Assembly: GCA_001689515.1 (NCBI GenBank) | Contig: LUJR01000047.1 | Span: forward strand, 30,274-94,273 | Direction of reading: 5' to 3' | From: Bacteroidales bacterium M7 | GTDB taxonomy: Bacteria > Bacteroidota > Bacteroidia > Bacteroidales > Muribaculaceae | DNA: 64,000 nt | Part shown: one piece after another, positions 26,437 to 33,742 of the stretch | Numbering within the stretch: position 1 is the stretch's first letter | Layout: the number at the start of each line of letters is the position of its first letter | The notes under the pieces: model-generated | Databases searched by the model: none | What the model was told of the DNA's origin: nothing | The model's input: only the letters and a program-made list of their open reading frames with translations | Position numbers and translations under genes: made by a program

Positions 26437-27587
26437 AAATCATACTACGCCTCCTTGCCTCCGTAGTGATGGCGGCAGTCATGTCGCTGACATCATGCCG
26501 CACCGATCCTGAGATGGTGCCGTCTTCGTCGGTGGATGTCGGTGACCGCCAGCTCGGCAGCTACCGTGGCTTCTATCTGCTCAATGAGGGCAACATGGGG
26601 TCAAACAAGTGTACCCTCGACTACTATGACTATGAGGACGGCATATATTACCGCAACATCTATGCTGAGCGCAATCCCACGGTGGTGATGGAGCTTGGCG
26701 ATGTGGGCAACGATATCGCCGTCTACCGTGACCGCCTCTATATCGTGGTTAATTGCAGTCACAAAGTGGAGGTGCTTGACGCGCGCACGGCTGTGCGCAT
26801 CGGGCAGGTGGATATCCCCAACTGCCGCTTCATTAAGTTTGTCGGTGACAAGGCTTATGTGTCGAGTTACGTGGGTCCCGTGGAGATAGGAGCCGGTGCA
26901 CCTAAGGGTGCGATATACGAGTTTGACCTCGCCACGCTCCGCGTCACGCGCACATGCATCGTCGGCTACCAGCCTGAGCAGATGGAGGTGATTGACGGTC
27001 AGATCTATGTGGCAAATTCAGGCGGCTACAATCCTGCCGACTACGACAACACCGTGTCGGTGGTGGATATAGCCACGATGACCCAGCTGACACAGATAGA
27101 GGTGGGCATCAACCTCTACGCGATGCGGCGCGATGCGTGGGGGCGGCTGTGGGTGTCGTCGCGCGGCAACTATAAGAATGTCGAGAGCTGCCTCTATCTC
27201 CTTGAGAAGCAGCCTGGGGAGGCATATTACAAACCTGTGCGCCGATATGACACACCCATCTCCGCGATGACCATCGACGGCACCGACCTCTATTATCTCG
27301 CCGATGCGTGGAGCGAAATCACCATGACATCCTCGCGCAGCTACGGTATACTCGACCTCCGCACTCTGGCGCTGACAGGCGCAAACTTTATCACCGATGG
27401 CACAGAGGCGCAGATCAAGCAGCCCTACGGACTCGCCGTCAACCCCGACAACGGCGACATCTTCGTCACCGATGCCAAAAACTACGTCTCCTCTGGCACC
27501 CTCTATTGCTTTGACCGCTACGGAGTGCGCAAATGGTCAGTCGCCACCGGCGACATCCCCCGCGCCATCGCCTTCGTGCCCCGCTGA
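26433..27587 (+). CDS. btuG: BtuG-like surface B12-binding lipoprotein (second copy)
   Basis: A 384-aa propeller lipoprotein with start ATG 26433 overlapping the btuB stop. The lipobox is SLTSC (Cys22). It is collinear with the 16496 gene product: NEGNMGSNKCTLDYYDY, ELGDVGNDIAVYRDRLYIVVNCSHKVEV, GQVDIPNCRF and the C-terminal DAKNYVSSGTLYCF are shared nearly unchanged, even at DNA level. BtuG stacks on BtuB in Bacteroides, and direct adjacency to btuB makes this copy the likelier BtuB lid. It is the last gene of the operon and is followed by a REP-A pair. Confidence 0.88.
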   Translation: MKIILRLLASVVMAAVMSLTSCRTDPEMVPSSSVDVGDRQLGSYRGFYLLNEGNMGSNKCTLDYYDYEDGIYYRNIYAERNPTVVMELGDVGNDIAVYRDRLYIVVNCSHKVEVLDARTAVRIGQVDIPNCRFIKFVGDKAYVSSYVGPVEIGAGAPKGAIYEFDLATLRVTRTCIVGYQPEQMEVIDGQIYVANSGGYNPADYDNTVSVVDIATMTQLTQIEVGINLYAMRRDAWGRLWVSSRGNYKNVESCLYLLEKQPGEAYYKPVRRYDTPISAMTIDGTDLYYLADAWSEITMTSSRSYGILDLRTLALTGANFITDGTEAQIKQPYGLAVNPDNGDIFVTDAKNYVSSGTLYCFDRYGVRKWSVATGDIPRAIAFVPR

Positions 27588-27608
27588 GACGGCTGCAACG
27601 CATTCGTT

Positions 27609-27689
27609 GTAGGGACATGCCGTGGCATGTCCGCTCCATACACGAAATGACATCGCTCGGGATGCGGACATGCCATGGCATGTCCCTAC
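27609..27689. repeat. REP-A inverted pair
   Basis: Cores at 27613-27632 and 27666-27685, GTAG feet outward. The spacer (..GAAATGACATCGCTCGGGAT) matches those at 44187-44266 and 51189-51267. It separates the convergent B12 and sigma-factor operons. Confidence 0.92.
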
Positions 27690-27698
27690 GAATTGGGA

Positions 27699-27986
27699 TT
27701 ACATGTCGGTTTTGGTGCGCCAGATGGCGGCGATGGAGTCGTGGTGAGTGGCTGTGGCGGCGCGGGCGGCGTTGAGGGCGGTTTCGCCCTCGATCATGTC
27801 GGGCTTGTTGGTGTAGATGGCGTTGTAGAGGTGGTAGGCGCGGTCGTAGTCGCGAGCCACGAGGCATGAGTCTGCCTCCTTGCGCATGTCGCGGAAAGCG
27901 GCGTTTTTGCCGAGATTATAAGCTACGGAGTGCAGGAGCATGTATGCTGCCGCTATGGAGATTATGACGGTGAGAAAGGTTTTCAT
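27699..27986 (-). CDS. Small membrane-anchored protein, 95 aa
   Basis: Not recognised. An N-terminal hydrophobic helix (residues 4-22) is followed by a soluble part resembling one TPR-like helix pair (SCLVARDYDRAYHLYNAIYTNKPD). It is the third gene of a minus-strand set headed by an ECF sigma factor and lies 9 nt after the preceding gene. A role in the output or control of that sigma factor is possible. Confidence 0.65.
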   Translation of the reverse strand: MKTFLTVIISIAAAYMLLHSVAYNLGKNAAFRDMRKEADSCLVARDYDRAYHLYNAIYTNKPDMIEGETALNAARAATATHHDSIAAIWRTKTDM

Positions 27987-27995
27987 GACATGTGG

Positions 27996-28646
27996 TTATT
28001 TAGGATGGACGAATGAGTCTATTTCGCGGATGGCTTTGCGGTCAATGCGCTGGTAGAGGAGGTAGTATATCAGCACTCCGATCATGGCGGATGCGAAAAT
28101 CACGATATAGACTACCAATGAATCTCGCCATGATGGACCTGCGAATGACCCGGTGGGGCTGCTGAAGAGCTCGTAGAGAAACCATACCGCCCACAGTGCC
28201 CATACCGGCAATCCCCAGCATATCTGGATGTTGCGATGGCTGATGCGTGTCAATAGCTTTCTGCGTAGATCCACGAGGGGGAGAGTCGAGTAGTCGTCAC
28301 GTGACAGTTCCTGGCGGCTCGTCCGTGTCTGGACGATGGCTGAGGCGATGTAGAGCAGGATAGTAGCTGTGATAAAGAGCCAAGAGATGCCGTCAAGGTA
28401 TCTGAGCGACAGCATCACCGCTGCCATGATGGGGACGAGTGCCCAGTTGAGCCAGAGGATGCCACGGTTTTGTCCGCGTGTCGGTGTCAGCGAGGGAGAG
28501 CATATGAGTTGGCGCAAGCGGTTTTCGTCTATCAGTGGCTGCTGTGACAGATGTGATTGCAGAGCCTGCATCTCGCTGCGCATGATGTCAAATTCATCGG
28601 TAGTTGCGGCTGGTATGGGGGGAGGTGTGGGTATATTCGGTTTCAT
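27996..28646 (-). CDS. Integral membrane protein downstream of ECF sigma factor
   Basis: 216 aa, not a family I recognise. A cytoplasmic N-terminus of about 75 residues (Pro-rich start, then a predicted helix DEFDIMRSEMQALQSHLSQQ) precedes four hydrophobic helices in two pairs (LVPIMAAVML/WLFITATILLYI and ICWGLPVWALWAVWFL/LVVYIVIFASAMIGVLIYYLL). The gene starts 3 nt after the sigma-factor stop, so it could be the cognate membrane anti-sigma factor. It has no visible FecR or zinc anti-sigma motif. Confidence 0.7.
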   Translation of the reverse strand: MKPNIPTPPPIPAATTDEFDIMRSEMQALQSHLSQQPLIDENRLRQLICSPSLTPTRGQNRGILWLNWALVPIMAAVMLSLRYLDGISWLFITATILLYIASAIVQTRTSRQELSRDDYSTLPLVDLRRKLLTRISHRNIQICWGLPVWALWAVWFLYELFSSPTGSFAGPSWRDSLVVYIVIFASAMIGVLIYYLLYQRIDRKAIREIDSFVHPK

Positions 28647-28649
28647 GAT

Positions 28650-29129
28650 TCAATCCTTTTGGTTTTTTAGTTTTTCGCGTATTCTCACTAAGCGGACGCT
28701 GACTGCCTTGGCGGAAATGCCTACGATGGCTCCGATCTCGTCATAGGGGAGGTTTTCGAGCCATAGGAGCACTATCGCGCGGTCAAACGGTTCGAGACGT
28801 TGGATGCGGTCGTGCAGAAGCCGTGTCTGATGGCCTACATCGGTCTGGTCGGTAAGGATGTCGGGGTCGATGTCTATCGGCTGGCATGCAGGTCGGCGGC
28901 GCTTCTTGCGGTCGGCAGAGATGCAGGTGTTGAGTGTGACACGGTAAGCCCATGTGCGCGGCGAGCTGTCGCCGCGAAATGAGGCGAAGCCGCTCCACAG
29001 GTTGATCAGTGCCTCCTGAAACAGGTCATCTGCTTCCGCTTTGCCGTCGGCAAACATCAGGCACACCGAGTAGACGGTGGCTTTCTGGTCGCGGACAAAC
29101 TGCACGAAGGCGTTTTCTTGCTTGGTCAT
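28650..29129 (-). CDS. ECF-type RNA polymerase sigma factor
   Basis: 159 aa, the usual size for an extracytoplasmic-function sigma factor. Region 2 is ADDLFQEALINLWSGFASFRGD..TWAYRVTLNTC (residues about 32-70). Region 4 is FDRAIVLLWLENLPYDEIGAIVGISAKAVSVRLVRIREKL (about 115-155), a helix-turn-helix for -35 recognition. It heads a three-gene minus-strand operon with two membrane proteins. Its target promoters and signal are unknown. The gene lies beside, but is oriented away from, the B12 operon. Confidence 0.9.
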   Translation of the reverse strand: MTKQENAFVQFVRDQKATVYSVCLMFADGKAEADDLFQEALINLWSGFASFRGDSSPRTWAYRVTLNTCISADRKKRRRPACQPIDIDPDILTDQTDVGHQTRLLHDRIQRLEPFDRAIVLLWLENLPYDEIGAIVGISAKAVSVRLVRIREKLKNQKD

Positions 29130-29215
29130 TGGGGTTAAGCTGTTACGATGTGGATGCTTTTTTTATGATTGGACGCAACAGCTCGCGAAAAACTACATCG
29201 CCAGAGCGAAATTTT

Positions 29216-29249
29216 TTATAAGACTTATAAGATTTATAAGACTTATAAC
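29216..29249. repeat. TTATAAGA short tandem array
   Basis: Consecutive TTATAAGA units at 9-bp spacing, with CTTATAAG self-complementary octamers, in the 127-nt gap between the sigma-factor gene and the DUF4834 gene. It is the same element as at 8995-9028 and 63269-63304. Confidence 0.7.
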
Positions 29250-29256
29250 CCTTTTT

Positions 29257-29619
29257 TCAGGGAATGTCTTCCCACTCGGCATCCACTATCTGCGACTCGG
29301 TGACGGTGGTGCGCTTCTTGGTGGTGCCGTTGTCGGTCTTGACGGTTTCCGTCTCGGCAACTATTATGTCTTCAAATTCTACGTATTCGCCGTCGTCCTT
29401 GGTGAAGATCTTGCGCCGGCGGCGTGGCTTGGGCTGCTCTTTGCTGCCCTTGGAGCGCGATTTCTGTCGTGGCGGTTCTTGTCCTGTAGCCTGGCGGTAG
29501 AATTGCTCCCACGCCGAGCGTTGCTGCTTATATGCTCCTACGCCGCGCCATATGAAGCGGATGGCTTTGAATATAAACCACAGGAAGAGAGCCCAGAGTA
29601 TTAAGCTTATGAAACTCAT
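29257..29619 (-). CDS. DUF4834 family membrane protein
   Basis: 120 aa with one N-terminal transmembrane helix (ISLILWALFLWFIFKAIRFIW) and a basic, charged cytoplasmic part (PRQKSRSKGSKEQPKPRRRRK) ending in a conserved acidic tail (SQIVDAEWEDIP). This is the DUF4834 layout found in Bacteroidales. Function is unknown. The start overlaps the pssA stop by 4 nt, so it belongs to the phospholipid operon. Confidence 0.8.
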   Translation of the reverse strand: MSFISLILWALFLWFIFKAIRFIWRGVGAYKQQRSAWEQFYRQATGQEPPRQKSRSKGSKEQPKPRRRRKIFTKDDGEYVEFEDIIVAETETVKTDNGTTKKRTTVTESQIVDAEWEDIP

Positions 29620-30329
29620 GCTTGAGGAGTGGGGGTTCTACGGGCGGTGCCTATCGAGAGGATGATGTAGACGAGTACCGTCCATGACAGTCCCGGTACA
29701 CCGCATACGACGAGAAAGACTATGCAGGTGAGTATCAGCAGATAGCGCACGGCATTGTCACGCCAGCTGAAATTGGCGAATTTGAGCGAGAACAGCGGAA
29801 GGTTGCTGACCATCAGCAGCGGGAACGCTATCAGCAGTATCGCCATGTATATCTCGCCCGGGAAATCGTGGGTGTCAAGCCAAGCCACAGCTCCGATCCA
29901 GAAGAGGGCATTGGCAGGGATGGGAAGTCCGATAAACGATGTGGTCTGGCGGTCGTCACAGTTGAACTTGGCAAGACGCAGCGCGCCCATCACCACTATC
30001 CACAGCGACAGGTAGCTCGTCCATGAGCCGGCGGTGTGTGCCATCATGAAGTTGAACATCAGCAGAGCCGGAGCGAGTCCGAAGCTGATGAGGTCGCTCA
30101 GCGAGTCAAGTTCCTTGCCGATCTCGCTGTAGGCATGGAGCAGACGCGCCATCGCGCCGTCCATGAAATCGAATATGGCAGCGAGTCCGATGAATATGAA
30201 AGCCCACTGGTAGCCTTGAAGTCCGCAGGCGAGCGGCTCGAGCGAGCGGAAAGAGAGGATACATGCCACGGAACCGCAGATAAGGTTGAGGCATGTGATG
30301 GTATTAGGAATGAAGCGACGTAAGCTCAT
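29616..30329 (-). CDS. pssA: CDP-diacylglycerol-serine O-phosphatidyltransferase
   Basis: Makes phosphatidylserine from CDP-diacylglycerol and serine at the inner membrane. 237 aa with several hydrophobic helices. The CDP-alcohol phosphotransferase motif D-G-x2-A-R-x8-G-x3-D-x3-D is complete: D57, G58, A61, R62, G71, D75, D79. It sits 20 nt downstream of psd, whose product decarboxylates its product to phosphatidylethanolamine, so two consecutive steps of one pathway are co-transcribed. Confidence 0.95.
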   Translation of the reverse strand: MSLRRFIPNTITCLNLICGSVACILSFRSLEPLACGLQGYQWAFIFIGLAAIFDFMDGAMARLLHAYSEIGKELDSLSDLISFGLAPALLMFNFMMAHTAGSWTSYLSLWIVVMGALRLAKFNCDDRQTTSFIGLPIPANALFWIGAVAWLDTHDFPGEIYMAILLIAFPLLMVSNLPLFSLKFANFSWRDNAVRYLLILTCIVFLVVCGVPGLSWTVLVYIILSIGTARRTPTPQA

Positions 30330-30349
30330 TGAGATAAGTGCGGTAGGTG

Positions 30350-31024
30350 TTATTTGGTCGGGCTTTTGAGGCGCGCCACAGGGGTGACGCCTCCGACGGT
30401 TTTGTCTCCGAGGTTGACAAGAATCTCGGTGCCCAGAGGGAGATAAAGGTCTACGCGTGACCCGAATTTGATAAAGCCCATGTGGTCTTCGATGTTTGCC
30501 TCCTCGCCTGGCTCGGCGTAGGTGACGATACGCCGTGCCATAGCTCCGGCGATCTGGCGCACGAGCACCGGCTGGCCGTCAAGGGCGCGTAGCAGTACCG
30601 TCGACCGCTCGTTTTCGGTGCTTGACTTGGGCAGATATGCAGCCATGAAGCGTCCGGCATGGTGGCGCACTAGCTCTACAGTGCCGTCAACCGGAAACCA
30701 GTTGGCATGGACGTTGAGCACCGACATGAACACCGACAGCTGGAGGCAGCGGCATTTGAGCACCTCGGGCTCGTAGGTCTCCTCGAGAGCCACGACAGTG
30801 CCGTCGGCACTGCTGACCACGACATCCTTGCGGTCGCCTGTGAAATTGCGTCGGGGCGAACGGAAGAAGTTGACGATGAAAAAATACACCACTCCTGCCA
30901 CCACGGTCAGACTCGCCGATAACCATATCGGAGTCCATATCCAGAGTGGAGCAAGAATTATGATGAATCCTAACAATGTGATTATCAGGATGTTTACGCC
31001 TTCATGATGTATTTTGACTTTCAT
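30350..31024 (-). CDS. psd: Phosphatidylserine decarboxylase
   Basis: Converts phosphatidylserine to phosphatidylethanolamine. 224 aa, the short archaeal/Bacteroidota-type (PSD-A) length. Two N-terminal hydrophobic helices (residues about 11-50) anchor it in the membrane. The self-cleavage motif that yields the pyruvoyl cofactor is FGSRVD, with cleavage expected between Gly188 and Ser189. VLNVHANWFPVDG contains the conserved His region. It is the first gene of the psd-pssA-DUF4834 operon. A TAACTTTG on the minus strand (31057-31064) is a good -7 element for it. Confidence 0.93.
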   Translation of the reverse strand: MKVKIHHEGVNILIITLLGFIIILAPLWIWTPIWLSASLTVVAGVVYFFIVNFFRSPRRNFTGDRKDVVVSSADGTVVALEETYEPEVLKCRCLQLSVFMSVLNVHANWFPVDGTVELVRHHAGRFMAAYLPKSSTENERSTVLLRALDGQPVLVRQIAGAMARRIVTYAEPGEEANIEDHMGFIKFGSRVDLYLPLGTEILVNLGDKTVGGVTPVARLKSPTK

Positions 31025-31056
31025 GCGTATATAGCAAGGGCTGTTATTTCAACTCA

Positions 31057-31064
31057 CAAAGTTA
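31057..31064 (-). promoter_or_regulatory. -7 promoter element of psd operon
   Basis: Reads TAACTTTG on the minus strand, an exact TAnnTTTG match, 33 nt before the psd ATG. No good -33 element at standard spacing. Confidence 0.5.
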
Positions 31065-31146
31065 ACAAAATTATTGCACAAATATCAGCGGAGGCATAAA
31101 AACAATAGCTATCTTTGTAAAGAATAACGAATTGAAACAGATAAAA

Positions 31147-31170
31147 GTAGGGACGCGGCGTGCCGCGTCA
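31147..31170 (+). repeat. REP-E half element
   Basis: GTAG followed by the GGACGCGGCGTGCCGCGTC palindrome. Complete inverted pairs of this family are at 45103-45179 and 55838-55915; another half is at 49481-49503. Confidence 0.8.
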
Positions 31171-31200
31171 TCAAATGCGATTCATGTCGCCTGATGCGAT

Positions 31201-31354
31201 GAGGGTGTTGCAGAACTCCGAATCGTACAATGTTGTAGGGACATGCCACGGCATGTCTAATCTGCAAATGCTTGAGTATCAGCTGACATGCCATGGCATG
31301 TCCCTACATCATACAGGTAGAATCACCACAATTGACAGGTTCTGCAACACCCTC
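31201..31354. repeat. Composite repeat: REP-F arms enclosing a REP-A pair
   Basis: The outer arms are GAGGGTGTTGCAGAACT (31201-31217) and its complement (31338-31354). The inner arms are REP-A cores 31239-31258 (last base changed) and 31284-31303. The same outer and inner combination occurs at 53895-54138. Confidence 0.85.
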
Positions 31355-31377
31355 CCTACATTTATTCACGATACCTT

Positions 31378-32052
31378 ATGGAATATATCTCACGGCTATA
31401 TGATTTCCTTGACGAGCTGGGGCGGCACAATGACCGCCCGTGGTTTCAGGCTCACAAGGATACCTATGACGAGCTGCGAGCTGCGTGGCTTGCCGACATT
31501 GACCGCATGATATCGCTCATGGCGGCATGGGACGCGCGACTCGCCGGATGCGAAGGACGCAAAGCGATGTACCGCATATACCGCGACACCCGCTTTTCGC
31601 TCGACAAGACCCCATACAAGACTCATTTTGCGGCAGCGTTGTCGCCGATGGGTCAGCGTGACAAGGGTGCCGGCTATTACATACAGCTCGGGTCGGGCAA
31701 GCAGGTCGACTCGGGACTTTATGGAGGCATATGGTGTCCGCCGATGCCCGAATTGACCAAGCTGCGCCATGCGATAGTGGATAATATAGAGGAGTTTGAG
31801 GAAATCATATCCGACAAGCGATTGCTCCGCTATTTCCCCGATTGGGTAGGTGAGACGCTCAAGACTGTGCCCAAGGGGTGGGACCGCAACCATCCGCTCG
31901 CCGAACTGCTGCGCCGCAAGGACTATGGACGCGAGCATCCCGTGGGGCGCGACTTCTATATGGATCCGTCATGGCCCGAACGAGCCGCCGAGATATTCCA
32001 CACCATAGCTCCATTAGTGGAGTTTATCAATTACAGCCTTTATGAAGAATAA
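31378..32052 (+). CDS. DUF2461 family protein
   Basis: 224 aa, the usual length for DUF2461/TIGR02453. Typical features are the N-terminal LYDFLDELGRHNDRPWFQAHKDTYDE, the central YRIYRDTRFSLDKTPYKTHFAA and GGIWCPPMPELTKLRHAI. The function is unknown across the family. It is followed 6 nt later by the SSS transporter, so the two are probably co-transcribed. Confidence 0.88.
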   Translation: MEYISRLYDFLDELGRHNDRPWFQAHKDTYDELRAAWLADIDRMISLMAAWDARLAGCEGRKAMYRIYRDTRFSLDKTPYKTHFAAALSPMGQRDKGAGYYIQLGSGKQVDSGLYGGIWCPPMPELTKLRHAIVDNIEEFEEIISDKRLLRYFPDWVGETLKTVPKGWDRNHPLAELLRRKDYGREHPVGRDFYMDPSWPERAAEIFHTIAPLVEFINYSLYEE

Positions 32053-32058
32053 CCGCTT

Positions 32059-33531
32059 ATGAGTCCAGGAGTAGTGATAATGGTGATTGCAGGGTATTTC
32101 GCGCTGCTGTTTGGCATGTCGTGGTTCTCGTCACGCGGAGGCACCAATCAGACTTTCTTCACCGGCGGTCGGCGCAATCCTTGGCCGCTGGTAGCCATCG
32201 CCATGATAGGGGCGTCGATTTCGGGCGTGACATTCATCTCCGTGCCGGGAATGGTCGTGGGCAAGGGCTACAGCTACTTGCAGATGGTGCTTGGCTTCGT
32301 GGTGGGCTACATGCTCATCTCGGTAGTGTTGCTGCCGCTTTTCTATAAGCGCAAGCTGTCATCGATCTACGGCTATCTTGACGAACGCTTCGGGGTGCTG
32401 ACCCACCGCACCGGGGCATGGTTTTTCTTCATAAGCAAGATGCTCGGGGCTTCGGTGAGGTTTTTCGTGGTGTGCGCGGTGCTTCAGATGCTCGTGTTTG
32501 GACCCTTGGGCATACCGTTTTACCTCAATGTCATCGCTTCTGTGGGGCTGATAGGGCTCTACACCATGATGGGCGGCGTGAAGTCGCTGATATTCACCGA
32601 TCTGCTCAACAGTTTCTGCCTTGTTGGCAGCGTGGTGCTCTGCATTATATATATAGGTGATGCACTCGGACTGGATTTCGCCGGCATGACCCGTGCGGTG
32701 GCTGACCATCCGTCATCGCGCATCTTCATGTTCGATGACCCCAAGAGCGGTCTGTATTTCTGGAAGCAGTTCATTGCCGGAGTGTTCCTGTCGATAGCGT
32801 TCAACGGTCTTGACCAGGACATGATGCAGCGCAACCTCGGATGCAAAGGCTCTCGGCATGCGCAGAAAAACCTGATGCTGATGGCACTGATGCAAGTCGG
32901 TGTCATACTCCTGTTTCTCGCCTTAGGGACTCTGATGGTCATGTATGTGGAGCATCATCCGTCGCTCCGGATTCCAGAGAAGACCGATGACCTCTTCGGC
33001 ATGGTGGTCACTTCGGAGGGGATGCCGTGGGTCGTGGGGCTGCTCTTTGTCGTGGGGCTGATATCGGCAAGCTACACCAATGCCGGGTCGGCACTGACGG
33101 CGATGACCACCTCGTTTACCATCGACATCCTCCAGCGCGAGCATGCCGACGAGCGCACTCTGACGCGCACACGCAAGATGGTGCACTTGGCGATGACGGC
33201 GGTCATGGCTGCGGTGATAGTGGCGTTCTACTACATGGCGCACGAAGATGCCATCTCGGCTGTGTACACGCTTGCGTCATATACCTACGGACCGCTCCTG
33301 GGGCTGTTTGCCCTCGGGCTGCTGAGCAAGCGTGTCGTGGATGACCGCATGGTACCGGTGGCGTGTGTGAGCGCGCCGGTGCTGTCATGGGTCATGCAGT
33401 GGTGGCTCAAGACGCAGTGGGGCTATGAGATAGGATTCGAGCTGCTTTTGGTCAACGCCGCGTTCACGATCGTGCTGTCGCTGATACCGCTGCCAAGGAC
33501 GCGTCAAGCCGATGTGGCGGAAATTTCGTAA
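32059..33531 (+). CDS. Sodium:solute symporter (SSS family)
   Basis: A 490-aa inner-membrane transporter with about 13 hydrophobic helices. The N-terminal GRRNPWPLVAIAMIGASISGVTFISVPG and LYTMMGGVKSLIFTDLLN are SSS signatures. The substrate cannot be assigned; sugar, sialate, amino acid and vitamin carriers all share this fold. Its stop codon TAA (33529-33531) is also the first part of a TAACTTTG promoter element for the next gene, so the transcription units touch without a gap. Confidence 0.85.
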   Translation: MSPGVVIMVIAGYFALLFGMSWFSSRGGTNQTFFTGGRRNPWPLVAIAMIGASISGVTFISVPGMVVGKGYSYLQMVLGFVVGYMLISVVLLPLFYKRKLSSIYGYLDERFGVLTHRTGAWFFFISKMLGASVRFFVVCAVLQMLVFGPLGIPFYLNVIASVGLIGLYTMMGGVKSLIFTDLLNSFCLVGSVVLCIIYIGDALGLDFAGMTRAVADHPSSRIFMFDDPKSGLYFWKQFIAGVFLSIAFNGLDQDMMQRNLGCKGSRHAQKNLMLMALMQVGVILLFLALGTLMVMYVEHHPSLRIPEKTDDLFGMVVTSEGMPWVVGLLFVVGLISASYTNAGSALTAMTTSFTIDILQREHADERTLTRTRKMVHLAMTAVMAAVIVAFYYMAHEDAISAVYTLASYTYGPLLGLFALGLLSKRVVDDRMVPVACVSAPVLSWVMQWWLKTQWGYEIGFELLLVNAAFTIVLSLIPLPRTRQADVAEIS

Positions 33532-33536
33532 CTTTG
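33529..33536 (+). promoter_or_regulatory. -7 promoter element upstream of ettA
   Basis: TAACTTTG, an exact TAnnTTTG match, overlapping the symporter stop codon. The start codon is about 207 nt downstream, with a REP-A pair in the leader. Confidence 0.5.
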
Positions 33537-33607
33537 CAATGCAAAATTTTAAATTATAAATCTGAAATATAATTCAAATAAATCATATGTGCATATTCGC
33601 CTTGAGT

Positions 33608-33690
33608 GTAGGGACATGCCGTGGCATGTCCGCTTCCCAGGTGGCGCATTTCACATTGCAGCAAGCGGACATGCCACGGCATGTCCCTAC
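33608..33690. repeat. REP-A inverted pair
   Basis: Cores at 33612-33631 and 33667-33686, GTAG feet outward. The spacer is the inverted form of a spacer seen elsewhere (TTCCCAGG against CCTGGGAA at 35466-35549). It would be transcribed in the ettA leader. Confidence 0.92.
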
Positions 33691-33742
33691 AAAGTGATGG
33701 AAGTCTTACATGCTGATTGCACATAGATTATAAATCATAATT

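Larger units (their letters stand above)
31025..31377. other. Divergent intergenic region with promoter motifs and a layered repeat
   Basis: Minus-strand TAACTTTG (31057-31064) would serve psd, and plus-strand TATCTTTG (31110-31117) would serve the DUF2461 gene. Then come half of a REP-E element (31147-31170) and a composite repeat (31201-31354). No gene is seen. Confidence 0.65.
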
